From the NCBI RefSeq assembly GCF_002019595.1, contig NZ_KV917369.1, positions 4,170,624 through 4,234,623 on the forward strand: a stretch of DNA of 64,000 nt. Reading direction: 5' to 3'. Position 1 is the stretch's first letter; the number at the start of each line of letters is the position of its first letter. The notes under the pieces were generated by a model. It was not told where the DNA came from and made no database searches. It saw only the letters and a list, made by a program, of their open reading frames with translations. Below, piece by piece: positions 54,908-64,000 of this stretch. The position numbers and the translations under genes are program-made. The DNA comes from Priestia abyssalis. Lineage in GTDB: Bacteria; Bacillota; Bacilli; Bacillales; Bacillaceae_H.

Positions 54908-55828
54908 TTATTTTGGCATTTTTCTATAAAAATTATCGAAAAGTAAGTTATTTACTTGTTTATCAGAATAATATTTTAACAGCTTATTGATTAACAAATC
55001 GTATCCCTGATAATTATGTAATCCCTTTACCGTATCAACAATTCCATCAAAGTCTGAGCCGAATCCGACATGATGTTCGCCGCCTAACTCGCATACATAT
55101 TCGACATGGCGCAAAACATCATCAACTGTTGCCTCCTGCCCCTCTGTTAAAAATGCCGGAACGAATGTAATGCCCATAATTCCATTTCGGTCTATAAGCG
55201 CTTTTATTTGCTCATCTTTTAAGTTTCGCGGATGGGGGCATAAAGAATACACATTGGAGTGAGAAGCAATAGGATAATCCGCTGTCTCCATGACATCCCA
55301 AAATCCTTTGACAGATAGATGGGAGACATCTGTCCACACTTTCGCTTCATTATTTACCTGTACGACTTGTTTGCCAAAAGACGAAAGACCCGCTCCCCTT
55401 TCTTCTAAAATACCGTCGGCTGCCGCATTACTATAATTCCATGTCAAACCGACAGAAGATACTCCGAGGCGTAATAAGGTTTGCAGGCGAGCAATATTAT
55501 GGCCGATTGCGTCACATCCTTCAAGCGTCAGCATCGCCCCGATTTCCCCTTTTTTCAACTGATCGATATCTCGCTTTGTACAGACGAGTTTCATTTGCGG
55601 GGTGGATAAAATACGAGTATAAAAAAGCTCAATCATTTCTAGTGCCGCATCAAAGCGCTGATCATACGGTACGCTCTCAGAAACATAAATGGCAAACAAC
55701 TGCACCTTTGCATGTGTTTTCTCCAACAATTCAAGCGTTACATGCAGACGATGGTCTCTTTCAAAGTAAAGGTTTGGATTCATCCATAATTTCATAAGGA
55801 CATCACAATGAGCATCAAAAACTTTCAT
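54908..55828 (-). CDS. Membrane-dipeptidase family (M19) peptidase
   Basis: A 306-residue zinc dipeptidase of the amidohydrolase fold. The metal-binding H-x-D is AHCDVLMKLW at residues 6-10, bridging Glu lies in LTLEGCDAIG, and SHSNVYSLCPHPRNL and GFGSDFDG supply the remaining ligands. No signal peptide is present, so it is probably cytoplasmic, as in many Bacillus homologues. ATG at 55828 follows AAAGGAGAG. It lies between spoVS and korA. Confidence 0.92.
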   Translation of the reverse strand: MKVFDAHCDVLMKLWMNPNLYFERDHRLHVTLELLEKTHAKVQLFAIYVSESVPYDQRFDAALEMIELFYTRILSTPQMKLVCTKRDIDQLKKGEIGAMLTLEGCDAIGHNIARLQTLLRLGVSSVGLTWNYSNAAADGILEERGAGLSSFGKQVVQVNNEAKVWTDVSHLSVKGFWDVMETADYPIASHSNVYSLCPHPRNLKDEQIKALIDRNGIMGITFVPAFLTEGQEATVDDVLRHVEYVCELGGEHHVGFGSDFDGIVDTVKGLHNYQGYDLLINKLLKYYSDKQVNNLLFDNFYRKMPK

Positions 55829-55896
55829 GTTTCTCTCTCCTTTCCGCGATGTTTTAAGAGAAAATAGTTGCATAACCACTCAACTAAATAAAACGC

Positions 55897-55935
55897 CATG
55901 GGAAATCCGTAAGAAAAAGGATTTCCCATGACGCC
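55897..55935 (-). terminator. spoVS terminator
   Basis: CATGGGAAATCC pairs perfectly with GGATTTCCCATG; on the minus strand the tail is GCGTTTTATTT. Confidence 0.75.
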
Positions 55936-56059
55936 TCATTTCCCCTCCATATTTATCCTTCTTCTAACAGCGCATCATTTCATCGCTTCACAAAAGGATA
56001 ACTACCTCTAAGAGCGGCATACTATTGTCGGCAGTCTTGTCCTCTCTTGAAGGTTTATA

Positions 56060-56320
56060 TTATCGGGGCTCTACAATTAACTTAATGGCTGTTCTTTCTT
56101 CACCATCTATTTGAATGTCCGTAAATGCCGGAATACAAATCAAGTCAACACCACTTGGTGCCACAAACCCTCTGGCAATCGCTACAGCCTTTACAGCCTG
56201 ATTTAAAGCCCCTGCTCCAATCGCTTGAATTTCTGCTGCCCCTCTTTCGCGTAGTACCCCTGCAAGTGCACCGGCTACAGAATTTGGGTTAGATTTTGCT
56301 GAAACTTTTAATATTTCCAT
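56060..56320 (-). CDS. spoVS: Stage V sporulation protein S
   Basis: An 86-residue Alba-like protein, almost invariant in spore formers: LKVSAKSNPNSVAGALAGVLRERG and GAGALNQAVKAVAIARGFVAPSGVDLICIPAFTDI. It affects progress through sporulation and division; nucleic-acid binding is suspected. AAGGAGGAG precedes the ATG. It sits downstream of ymdB but after that gene's terminator. Confidence 0.98.
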   Translation of the reverse strand: MEILKVSAKSNPNSVAGALAGVLRERGAAEIQAIGAGALNQAVKAVAIARGFVAPSGVDLICIPAFTDIQIDGEERTAIKLIVEPR

Positions 56321-56476
56321 TCCGAGCTCCTCCTTATTCTTTACAATGTATGCTGAGTGTTCATTAGAACAATGGGATAACTGATTTCACTGATACTATA
56401 TTCACGATATTTAGAACGTATTCCTGCTTCCCCTTCCTTTTTTTTCAAAAAATTCAGCCAATCGCTCTTGTCTGTA

Positions 56477-56507
56477 AAAAAGAGGCAACCTTCCAGGCTG
56501 CCTCTCA
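56477..56507 (-). terminator. ymdB terminator
   Basis: AGAGGCAGCC pairs with GGTTGCCTCT (one G-U), then TTTTTT on the minus strand. Confidence 0.88.
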
Positions 56508-56585
56508 TTGACTGTATTCTTTTCACGCTCTCTAACTTTAACCAACTATATCTCGTATTGTTCCCTTACAGAAGAAACGCCCTAT

Positions 56586-57380
56586 TTATTCAAAGAATGG
56601 GAAATCATCGTTAATTAAAATCCGATCCATTTTTTTCGCTTTTCCCGTCTTATTATCAACATCAATAATGACCGCGCTGAGCTGCGTACGGCCTTCCGTC
56701 ACTTCAAAACGGACAGGAAGATTCGTTAAAAACCTTTTGATGACCGCATCGCGATCTACCCCTAAAATGCCATCATACGGTCCCGTCATCCCCACATCCG
56801 AGATATAAGCTGTTCCATTCGGCAAAATGCGGTTATCGGCTGTTTGAACATGTGTATGTGTCCCTACGACAGCTGTTACCCTTCCATCTAAATACCAACC
56901 AAGAGCCTGCTTTTCACTTGTGGCTTCTGCATGGAAATCAACAAAAATGATGGAAGCCCGTTTTTTCGCCTCATCAATCAATTCGTCCGCTTTTTTAAAT
57001 GGGCAATCAAGAGGAGGCATAAACGTACGGCCTTGCAAATTGATGACCGCAACCTCTTGCTTATCGCAAGTGAAATATACAATCCCCTTTCCAGGTGTTC
57101 CTTCCGGGAAATTGGCAGGACGAACCAGTTGTTTAGCATCATCGACGAATTCAAAAATGTCTTTTTTATCCCATGCATGATTACCGAGCGTTACAACATT
57201 GGCTCCAAGCTCAAGAAAACGGCGGTAAATTTTTTCTGTGATTCCTTTTCCGCTTGCTGCATTCTCTCCATTGACAATGGTCATGGACGGCAAGTACTTT
57301 TGCTTTAGTTTCGGTAAATATGTTTCAATCATTTCTCGACCCGGAGAGCCAACTACGTCTCCGACAAAAAGAATTTTCAT
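56586..57380 (-). CDS. ymdB: Cyclic-nucleotide phosphodiesterase YmdB
   Basis: A 264-residue metallophosphoesterase active on 2',3'-cyclic nucleotides in vitro; in B. subtilis it affects biofilm, motility and cell fate. Metal motifs are GDVVGSPGR, NGENAASGKGIT, GNHAWDKKDI, VDFHAEATSEK and GTHTHVQTAD. AAAGGGGC precedes the ATG. It is 178 bases after rny, with rny's own terminator between. Confidence 0.95.
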   Translation of the reverse strand: MKILFVGDVVGSPGREMIETYLPKLKQKYLPSMTIVNGENAASGKGITEKIYRRFLELGANVVTLGNHAWDKKDIFEFVDDAKQLVRPANFPEGTPGKGIVYFTCDKQEVAVINLQGRTFMPPLDCPFKKADELIDEAKKRASIIFVDFHAEATSEKQALGWYLDGRVTAVVGTHTHVQTADNRILPNGTAYISDVGMTGPYDGILGVDRDAVIKRFLTNLPVRFEVTEGRTQLSAVIIDVDNKTGKAKKMDRILINDDFPFFE

Positions 57381-57450
57381 TATAAAGCCCCTTTTATGTA
57401 ATCTAGTTCATTGTCATTGTCTCATAGTGTACCATATGATGGCGAAGCAG

Positions 57451-57502
57451 TCGAAAAGAGGTCGAGAACGACAAATGGTTTTGGCGTTCCCGACCTCTTT
57501 TG
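57451..57502 (-). terminator. rny terminator
   Basis: AAAAGAGGTCGGGAACG pairs with CGTTCTCGACCTCTTTT (one G-U) across a 14-base loop, with TTTTC at the end, about 57 bases after the rny stop. Confidence 0.85.
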
Positions 57503-57558
57503 TTTCTTCTTACCATAAAGAGCGGTTAGCTTAGTTCCTTACGGTTTTGAAGAGTTCA

Positions 57559-59118
57559 TTATTTTGCATATTCGACTGCTCTTGTTTCCCGAATCACAGT
57601 TACTTTAATGTGACCTGGATAATCAAGCTCTTCTTCAATGCGTTTACGGATATCCCGTGCTAATCGATGCGCTTCTAAATCATCGATTGTATCTGGTTTT
57701 ACCATGATACGCACTTCACGTCCTGCTTGAATCGCAAACGATTTCTCTACACCCTCGTATGATTCTGAAATCTCTTCCAGTTTTTCAAGGCGGCGAATGT
57801 AGTTTTCTAACGTCTCACTTCGCGCTCCAGGACGAGCTGCAGATAAAGCATCAGCCGCAGCTACAAGAACCGCAATAACAGATGTTGGTTCAGTATCACC
57901 ATGATGCGAGGCAATGGCATTTATAACAACCGGATGTTCCTTATACTTCGTTGCTAATTCTACACCAATTTCAACATGGCTTCCTTCTACCTCATGATCA
58001 ATCGCTTTTCCAATATCATGCAGTAAGCCCGCACGTCTTGCCAGCACTTCATCTTCGCCAAGCTCAGCTGCCATTAAGCCTGCCAGGAAAGAAACTTCCA
58101 TTGAGTGCTTTAACACGTTTTGGCCGTAGCTTGTTCTAAATTTCAAGCGACCTAAAATTTTAATTAAATCCGGATGGAGACCGTGAACACCAACTTCGAA
58201 GGTTGTTTGTTCACCCACTTCGCGAATATACTCGTCCACTTCTCGACGTGACTTTTCCACCATCTCCTCGATTCGAGCAGGGTGAATACGTCCGTCTTGA
58301 ACAAGTTTATCAAGAGCGATTCTTGCAGTCTCACGACGAATAGGATCAAAGCCAGATAGAATAACGGCTTCTGGTGTATCGTCAATAATTAAGTCAATAC
58401 CTGTCAATGTTTCTAACGTACGAATATTGCGTCCTTCACGGCCGATAATACGACCCTTCATTTCATCATTTGGTAAGTTAACAACCGATACCGTCGTTTC
58501 TGCAACATGGTCAGCTGCACAACGCTGAATGGCAAGAGAAAGGATTTCTTTCGCTTTTTTATCCGCTTCTTCTTTTGCACGGTTTTCTGTTTCTTTTACC
58601 ATTAGAGCAAGCTCATGTGAAAGTTCATTTTCGACACGCTCAATTATAATTTGACGTGCATCCTCTCGTGTTAAACCTGAAATACGCTCCAACTCCACTT
58701 GTTGGTTACGCACCATCTCTTCCACTTTGCTTTCCATCTCTTCAATCTGCTGTTGTCTACTAGCGAGAGAATCTTCTTTCTTCTCTAACATCGCTTCTCG
58801 CTTATCTAAAGATTCATCCTTACGGTCAAGATTCTCTTCTTTTTGCATTAATCGATTTTCTTGTTTTTGAAGTTCAATTCTGCGATCACGAATATCTTGT
58901 TCCGCCTCTGTACGAATAGTATGAATTTCATCTTTCGCTTCAAGCAGGGCTTCTTTCTTTAGGGCGTCCGCCTCACGGTTCGCTTCATCAATGATTTGCT
59001 CAGCAACGGACTTTGCTCCCGCTATTTTAGCTTCCGCAATCGATTTACGACCAAAAAAGCCAACAACTGCACCGACGATCGTGGCAAGCAAAATGAAGAT
59101 GATAGTTGTAGGTTCCAT
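57559..59118 (-). CDS. rny: Ribonuclease Y
   Basis: A 519-residue membrane-anchored endoribonuclease that starts bulk mRNA decay. One N-terminal helix (residues 4-22) precedes a long coiled coil (25-200). The KH domain has [15 protein letters not shown], and the HD domain has [17 protein letters not shown] with metal-binding His-Asp. Of two adjacent ATGs, 59118 has the better spacing (7 bases) from GGAGG. Its cofactor protein RicA is encoded in this window. Confidence 0.98.
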   Translation of the reverse strand: MEPTTIIFILLATIVGAVVGFFGRKSIAEAKIAGAKSVAEQIIDEANREADALKKEALLEAKDEIHTIRTEAEQDIRDRRIELQKQENRLMQKEENLDRKDESLDKREAMLEKKEDSLASRQQQIEEMESKVEEMVRNQQVELERISGLTREDARQIIIERVENELSHELALMVKETENRAKEEADKKAKEILSLAIQRCAADHVAETTVSVVNLPNDEMKGRIIGREGRNIRTLETLTGIDLIIDDTPEAVILSGFDPIRRETARIALDKLVQDGRIHPARIEEMVEKSRREVDEYIREVGEQTTFEVGVHGLHPDLIKILGRLKFRTSYGQNVLKHSMEVSFLAGLMAAELGEDEVLARRAGLLHDIGKAIDHEVEGSHVEIGVELATKYKEHPVVINAIASHHGDTEPTSVIAVLVAAADALSAARPGARSETLENYIRRLEKLEEISESYEGVEKSFAIQAGREVRIMVKPDTIDDLEAHRLARDIRKRIEEELDYPGHIKVTVIRETRAVEYAK

Positions 59119-59402
59119 CATATCACCTCCTCTTGCTATGAACTGGTTAGTAACTTTAAAAATTGTCGGCATGTATATTGTTTCATGTTTCAACATACAC
59201 ACAAAGGCTTTTAGCAATGCTCAATACTTGAAAAATGGAAAATATACAATTTAATTGTAAAGGTGGTGAATTTTATTGTCAAGCCTGTCAGCCTTTGTCA
59301 GCTCTGAAAAATAAAGACTTCAGCCACTTTTCATGAAGATAACGCTTTCTGATATCATATATGGCCATGTATTTTCCTATATAATATTTGGAAAATACCA
59401 TA

Positions 59403-59430
59403 AAAAAGGCACACTCGTTGTGTGCCTTTA
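59403..59430 (-). terminator. recA terminator
   Basis: AAAGGCACAC pairs perfectly with GTGTGCCTTT, followed by TTTTATGG on the minus strand, 8 bases after the recA stop. Confidence 0.92.
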
Positions 59431-59437
59431 CTAGAAT

Positions 59438-60804
59438 TTAAATTTCAAATTCCTCTTGGTCCTCATCATCGACTGATAAAGGAGCTTTAACATCCTGATC
59501 TAAGCCGTAATGTTCACGAATTTGCATAGCGACCTCAAGACGAACTTCAGGATTCTCTTTCAAGAATTGTTTCGCATTTTCGCGCCCCTGGCCTAAGCGT
59601 TCTTCATTATAGGAATACCAAGAACCACTCTTTTGAACGATATCCAATTCAGTACCCATGTCTAAAATTTCGCCTTCTTTTGAAACGCCCTCACCATACA
59701 TAATATCCACTTCCGCTACACGGAATGGAGGCGCTACTTTGTTTTTGACTACTTTTACTTTCGTTTTATTACCTACAATATCATTTCCTTGTTTTAACTG
59801 TTCGGCGCGGCGCACTTCTAAACGTATCGTCGAATAGAACTTAAGCGCGCGTCCCCCTGGAGTTGTTTCAGGCACTATCTATAGATTTACCATTTCTATA
59901 GCACGGACTATCTCTTCATCTCTAAAATAGAGAGCCTTGCACTTCCAGCAGCAGCCTATCTCCTGCCGTACCCTACTCAGTTAGCTTTCTAAGCCCTTTT
60001 CGGTAGTCTCTACACCTTCCTTATACTCTATAAGGCTCGGCACGGTATTACCCATTTATGGAGGGCTTCACCGTTAGCAGCTTTCCAGCCACACCCCTAG
60101 GCAATAGGGTTCACAAGGTTTTTTAACTTACTATCACTAGCAAGGGAAACCCAGTGTAAACTCCTTAATCATTTTGATTAAGCAACTACGAGTTGATTTC
60201 CAAACATAACCCCAACTTTTTCACGGATCTGGTTGATGAATACCGCAATCGTTTTGGATTTGTTGATCGCACCTGATAGTTTACGAAGAGCCTGTGACAT
60301 AAGACGCGCTTGTAAACCTACATGGGCGTCACCCATCTCTCCTTCAATCTCTGCTTTTGGAACAAGGGCTGCTACCGAGTCAACAACGATAATATCAACT
60401 GCTCCGCTTCGTACAAGAGCTTCAGCAATTTCTAACGCTTGCTCTCCTGTATCCGGCTGGGAAAGAAGTAATTCATCGATATTTACACCAAGTTTTTGAG
60501 CATAAACAGGATCAAGAGCGTGTTCAGCATCGATGAATGCTGCTGTTCCCCCGTTTTGCTGTACTTCAGCAATCGCATGAAGGGCAAATGTCGTTTTACC
60601 CGAACTTTCAGGTCCGTAAATTTCAACAATACGTCCGCGTGGATATCCTCCTACTCCTAACGCTACATCAAGAGCTAGCGATCCGCTTGGAACAGTGGAG
60701 ATTTTTCGTTCTGTTTGTTCCCCGAGCTTCATGACGGAACCTTTACCAAATTGTTTTTCGATTTGTTTCAATGCCATATCTAATGCGGCTTGACGATCGT
60801 TCAC
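59438..60804 (-). CDS. recA: Recombinase RecA, gene split by a group I intron
   Basis: The coding sequence is 60804-60196 joined to 59872-59438, giving 347 residues, the normal length. Exon 1 (203 codons) has the P-loop GPESSGKTT and the [13 protein letters not shown] region and ends at [14 protein letters not shown]. Exon 2 begins [13 protein letters not shown] and keeps the acidic tail. The break falls exactly between codons 203 and 204, and reading through it gives a stop after five foreign codons. A GTG start at 60804 follows GGAGG. Function requires splicing. It catalyses strand exchange and triggers LexA cleavage. Confidence 0.96.
59873..60195 (-). ncRNA. Group I self-splicing intron in recA (323 nt)
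   Basis: Exon 1 ends GGAAAT; the internal guide GTTTCC (about 60145) can pair with it to form P1 with the U-G wobble at the 5' splice site. The intron ends in G before CCTGAA. ACGGT and ACCGT can form P4, and AGACTA with TAGTC(C) near AGATAGTCCGTGC fits P7. There is no endonuclease gene. A recA group I intron of about this size is known in Bacillus anthracis. Excision restores the frame exactly. Confidence 0.92.
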
Positions 60805-60885
60805 GTATTTTCCTCCTTTATATAAACTTGCGGTTTGCAAGTTTCACTTCCTATCATTTATATTACCTCTTTTATATCATTTAAT

Positions 60886-60908
60886 CGAAACATGCTAAAT
60901 TTGTTTCG
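60886..60908. promoter_or_regulatory. Dyad upstream of recA, possible SOS operator variant
   Basis: CGAAAC and GTTTCG form an inverted repeat with an 11-base spacer about 80 bases before the recA start. A normal LexA box has a 4-base spacer and CGAAC halves, so this is not a standard site. Confidence 0.25.
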
Positions 60909-60990
60909 CATAACTTACTAGCAACTTTCTATTAATACTATACATTTTTTTTTATCATTTGCCAAGTAAAAAACGAATAAACGTTCGATT

Positions 60991-61123
60991 TTATTCTGTA
61001 GGGAGGATTACCTCCCTACAGAATAAACCAGTTGCGCTAAAGCGCAACTGGAAAAAGAATTTTCTACTTTTGCCGATAAAAGAACATAAAAACAGCTGTG
61101 CCAGAGTGAACTGCACAGCTGTT
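60991..61123. other. Cluster of three perfect hairpins between cinA and recA
   Basis: (A) 60991-61026, a 16-base arm ending GTAGGGAGG with loop ATTA. (B) 61028-61051, CCAGTTGCGC-TAAA-GCGCAACTGG. (C) 61091-61123, AACAGCTGTGC with GCACAGCTGTT and T runs on both strands, a bidirectional terminator for cinA. C ends the pgsA-cinA transcript, so recA needs its own promoter. A and B lack T tails. Confidence 0.8.
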
Positions 61124-61180
61124 TTTATGGCTACTTTCTATATTTCCAATATATGAGAGCACAAAATAGTACACTAGAAT

Positions 61181-62416
61181 TCATTTTAACAATCGAAGCA
61201 AGTAATAGCAGCCATATTTGACCGCTCTTGTACGGATGGACTGGCGTCCTCCGGAAAGCTGAAGATGATACACTTCTGTCGGTTCGTTTTCAATCGCAAT
61301 TCCCATGAATACGGTTCCGACTTCTTTTCCTTCTTGTACTTTCGGTCCCGCTACACCTGTAAAACTGATGCCAATATTAGAACGGCAAAGCTGTCGGACA
61401 TTTTCAGCCATTTCTTTAGCACACTGCTGACTTACCGCTCCATGATCTTGCAAAGTATCAGCAGATACGCCGACAACGTGCTGCTTCACTTCATTTTGAT
61501 AACAAATAATCCCCCCCTGTACAATATCTCCTGCACCGGGAAGAGAGACTAAACGTTCACTGAACAAGCCGCCTGTTAAACTTTCAGCACTCGCAATCGT
61601 TAATCCCTTCTCTTTTAAAAGATTAAGAACTTCCTCATATAAAGTAGTCTCTTCATAACCGTAGAAAAATTCATGAACACGTTCCTGAATTTGGCGCTCC
61701 ACCTCATCCAGCATACTAATCGCTTCTTCTTTTGACGAGTGCTTCGCGGTCAAGCGCAACGTCACTTCGCCATCTCCAGCGAGCGGAGCAATCGTTGGAT
61801 TTGTTTGACGGTCAAGCAAATCTTCAATTTCTGTCTCCAACTGTGATTCCCCGATACCGAAAAAACGCAGTACGCGTGATTCAATTCGTTCTACCTTTCC
61901 AAGCTGTTTCGCAATATAATCCCTGCCAAACGTTTGGAACATTGGCTGCATTTCTTTAGGAGGTCCCGGAAGCAGCATATAGTGGGTATCTCCAATTTTA
62001 AGAGCCATTCCGGGAGCCATGCCGTGATGATTGAACAGAATGGTTGACTCTTCCAGCACAAGCGCCTGTTTCCGATTATTCGGTGTCATCACCCGGTTGG
62101 TTTTACGAAAGTACTCCTCGATGCTATCAAGTGCCTCCTGATGGATGACCAATCGCTTGCCAAGCATTGCTGCAATCGTTTCTTTTGTTAGATCATCCTT
62201 CGTCGGTCCCAGCCCGCCTGTAAAAATAATTAAATCAGCCCTTTTCTGTGCAACCTCAATCGTTTTTTTCAATCGCTCAGCATTATCCCCAACTACTGTG
62301 TGATAAAAGACGTTTACACCGATTTCAGCAAGCTGCTTTGAAAGGAACTGGGCATTCGTGTTAGCAATTTGGCCCAGTAATAATTCAGATCCAACCGCGA
62401 TAATCTCCGTATTCAT
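61181..62416 (-). CDS. cinA: Competence/damage-inducible protein CinA
   Basis: A 411-residue two-domain protein. The N-terminal MoCF-like domain has [19 protein letters not shown] and [15 protein letters not shown]; the C-terminal nicotinamide-nucleotide amidase domain has [17 protein letters not shown] and SFTGVAGP. I prefer ATG 62416 because it matches the family start; ATG 62425 is possible. It lies 17 bases after pgsA. In bacilli it is induced with competence and usually joined to recA, which is here insulated by terminators. Confidence 0.94.
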   Translation of the reverse strand: MNTEIIAVGSELLLGQIANTNAQFLSKQLAEIGVNVFYHTVVGDNAERLKKTIEVAQKRADLIIFTGGLGPTKDDLTKETIAAMLGKRLVIHQEALDSIEEYFRKTNRVMTPNNRKQALVLEESTILFNHHGMAPGMALKIGDTHYMLLPGPPKEMQPMFQTFGRDYIAKQLGKVERIESRVLRFFGIGESQLETEIEDLLDRQTNPTIAPLAGDGEVTLRLTAKHSSKEEAISMLDEVERQIQERVHEFFYGYEETTLYEEVLNLLKEKGLTIASAESLTGGLFSERLVSLPGAGDIVQGGIICYQNEVKQHVVGVSADTLQDHGAVSQQCAKEMAENVRQLCRSNIGISFTGVAGPKVQEGKEVGTVFMGIAIENEPTEVYHLQLSGGRQSIRTRAVKYGCYYLLRLLK

Positions 62417-62433
62417 GTTCTTCATCTCACTTT

Positions 62434-63012
62434 TTATTTAGAATTCACAAACACACTCTTGTTTTTCGCAAAATAATCCCAGCCGGATACAATTGTAAAA
62501 ATAACCGCAACCCATAATGCGATAGTTGCAAACGGAAATGGGATAAGCTCAAACGGCAAATTATGTAACAGTAAAGCTGAAATGGCCACAATCTGTGCCC
62601 ACGTTTTAATTTTACCAAGCATATTGGCGGCAACAACTTCCCCTCCGCCTGCAAGCACTAAACGTAAACCCGTTACAGCAAACTCACGGCTAATAATAAC
62701 GATTGCAGCCCAGGCTGGAGCTAATTGAAGTTCTACTAAAGCAATAAGAGCCGCTGATACAAGCAATTTGTCAGCCAGCGGATCCAGAAACTTTCCAAGA
62801 TTCGTGACCATATTATATTTTCGAGCATAATAACCATCAATCCAATCAGTTGTGGAAGCAACGATAAAAATAAGGGCCCCCACTAGATGCGTGACCGGAA
62901 TCGATACGGTACCAATCCGCCAATCTCCCCAAGAAAAAGGTGCAAGTATAATGATTAAAAATAATGGAATTAAACAAATTCTTGAAATGGTAATCTTGTT
63001 AGGTAAATTCAC
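62434..63012 (-). CDS. pgsA: CDP-diacylglycerol-glycerol-3-phosphate 3-phosphatidyltransferase
   Basis: A 192-residue membrane enzyme making phosphatidylglycerophosphate. The CDP-alcohol phosphatidyltransferase motif is complete: [27 protein letters not shown] (D-x2-D-G-x2-A-R-x8-G-x3-D-x3-D). About five helices. It is essential in B. subtilis. It lies between rodZ and cinA. A GATTCCTCCAATATC-type upstream gap (GGAGGAATC on the minus strand) gives its ribosome site. Confidence 0.97.
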   Translation of the reverse strand: MNLPNKITISRICLIPLFLIIILAPFSWGDWRIGTVSIPVTHLVGALIFIVASTTDWIDGYYARKYNMVTNLGKFLDPLADKLLVSAALIALVELQLAPAWAAIVIISREFAVTGLRLVLAGGGEVVAANMLGKIKTWAQIVAISALLLHNLPFELIPFPFATIALWVAVIFTIVSGWDYFAKNKSVFVNSK

Positions 63013-63156
63013 TATGATTCCTCCAATATCGCATTAAACAGTATGAAATGTAGAAAACAGGGTGACTCGATAAGATCGTTCCCTATCAAGCCACCCTAAA
63101 TGGAACAAATCGCTTCTTCAAGCAAATATCATGTATGGCGAAGAAGGTGAGGTGCA

Positions 63157-64000
63157 TTACTCACTTGCTTCAACGGCATCCGACGGTGAATATTGGATGG
63201 TGATGATTTGCTGAACTTGATCGCTCGGGTTGGATGGGAAAGGAACGGTTTGTCCGTTAATTTTCACCTCAGTATCAAGCGTATTTCCGATATTGAAACG
63301 AACTTCTGTTTCTTTTGTAAAATCAAACGTTTTCGCTTCACCCGATTTCAACATGCCCTGATAAAAAGAGTTACCTTTTCCGTTTTTTACTCCGACCCAC
63401 GTCTCTCCTTTTGAAGAAATTTCCACTTGAAATTCATCTGCATTTTGAAGTTGGAGAACAGCTGACTTACCACTCTTTTGCAATTCTACAATTTTCTGGA
63501 TGTTCGTTCCTTCTGTCAAATCCTCTGTTCCTGCTTGTTTCTCTATATCCTCTTCTTCATTTTGCGGCTCATTCGTTTTTTCTTCCTCATCTTTTACCGG
63601 TTCTTCTGGCACCGGTGTTTCTTTGGATTGTTCTACTTCTGCTGTCGTTTCCGGAGAAACTTCTTCCTTGGCCATTTCCCTATTTTGGGCGAATACCCAA
63701 ATGAGTACAGCAATTCCGATTGCTCCAATTGTCAATAGGATTTTCGGAAGAGCATCGAATACTTTGGAATCTTGTACAGGCGTTTCTTTACGAGTTCGGA
63801 CACGTGATAATTGTTCCGGGAGTTCTTCCGTCTGTGTCACCGGGATATCAGATTTGTATTCTTCAAAAATCTCCTCGGGATTCAGTCCTACGGCTTCACA
63901 ATATTGTTTAATGAACGCACGAACATAAAATTTTCCAGGCATCAAGTCATAATTGCCTTCTTCGATTCCCACTAAATAACGTTTCTGGATTTTCGTCAGT
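63157..64000 (-). CDS. rodZ: RodZ-family cell-shape protein, C-terminal part (cut by window end)
   Basis: About 280 residues are visible and the frame stays open to base 64000. The cytoplasmic helix-turn-helix domain ends with RYLVGIEEGNYDLMPGKFYVRAFIKQYCEAVGLNP. A membrane helix (ILLTIGAIGIAVLIWVFA) follows, then a Glu/Pro-rich linker, and a DUF4115 domain (ISSKGETWVGVKNGKGNSFYQGMLKSGEAKTFDF). RodZ (YmfM in B. subtilis) links MreB to the membrane. It lies upstream of pgsA, as expected. Confidence 0.93.
   Translation of the reverse strand, partial: LTKIQKRYLVGIEEGNYDLMPGKFYVRAFIKQYCEAVGLNPEEIFEEYKSDIPVTQTEELPEQLSRVRTRKETPVQDSKVFDALPKILLTIGAIGIAVLIWVFAQNREMAKEEVSPETTAEVEQSKETPVPEEPVKDEEEKTNEPQNEEEDIEKQAGTEDLTEGTNIQKIVELQKSGKSAVLQLQNADEFQVEISSKGETWVGVKNGKGNSFYQGMLKSGEAKTFDFTKETEVRFNIGNTLDTEVKINGQTVPFPSNPSDQVQQIITIQYSPSDAVEASE

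Noticed and set aside
56341-56526. A 61-codon minus-strand frame between ymdB and spoVS
   Set aside because: It runs through the ymdB terminator hairpin and T run and has no ribosome site.
60178-60195. RecA truncated by a nonsense mutation after QLVVA
   Set aside because: The five codons and stop are intron sequence; the downstream frame resumes exactly at the expected residue, and group I pairings are present.
60886-60908. Standard LexA box for recA
   Set aside because: The CGAAAC...GTTTCG dyad has an 11-base rather than 4-base spacer; listed only as a weak possible variant.

Overview
The window is chromosomal DNA of an endospore-forming member of the Bacillaceae. Gene order matches the Bacillus subtilis rodZ(ymfM)-to-yneK segment almost step by step, shown here mostly inverted. 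Spore genes (spoVK, spoVS, cotE, sirA, a GerAB-type permease, Spo0E-like phosphatases) and LexA, GlnR and SigB sites fit this. I cannot name the species.

Layout. 1-3.4 kb: cobalamin uptake/salvage operon (btuF-cbiZ-cbiB-cobD) read leftward behind an AdoCbl riboswitch. 3.6-9.5 kb: small stress, membrane and spore-coat-like genes, including an 18-bp tandem-repeat coat-like gene, a YdjM-like protein with a candidate LexA box, and a dehydrogenase with a SigB promoter. 9.7-12.8 kb: yneK, ccdC, yebE-like, yneI and ccdA (cytochrome c maturation neighbourhood). 13-16.7 kb: a Spo0E-like gene and a heterodimeric ABC exporter. 17-22.4 kb: yneF, sirA, tkt, ynzC, yneB, yneA and lexA (SOS/division control). 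22.5-28.2 kb: an AT-rich accessory block between lexA and glnA, with a CorA-like protein, a CBO0543-like protein, an orphan germination permease and a c-di-GMP-I riboswitch ahead of a lone CheY-like receiver. 28.2-36.2 kb: glnRA, ynbB, hflX, a TRIC channel, spoVK, hfq and miaA. 36.2-41.2 kb: a second accessory block between miaA and mutL, with a duplicated Spo0E-like protein, a second c-di-GMP-I riboswitch, a ketoacyl-synthase-like protein with an altered active site, a membrane histidine kinase, and remnants of ImmA and an integrase. 41.3-50.5 kb: mutL, an IS200-type element, mutS, cotE, ricA(ymcA) and miaB. 50.8-64 kb: tdh, korBA, dipeptidase, spoVS, ymdB, rny, recA (split by a group I intron), cinA, pgsA and rodZ (cut by the window end).

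The best candidate for an undescribed system is the pair of c-di-GMP riboswitch loci. One riboswitch (27393-27468) precedes an orphan receiver protein. The other (37741-37812) precedes a ketoacyl-synthase-like protein followed by an orphan membrane histidine kinase, beside a tandem Spo0E-like protein. Kinase, receiver and Spo0E-like phosphatase could form a phosphorelay branch whose synthesis is tuned by c-di-GMP; this is inference. Other notable points are the 323-nt group I intron between recA codons 203 and 204, and an IS200-type insertion that appears to have rewritten the MutS C-terminus and separates mutS from mutL.
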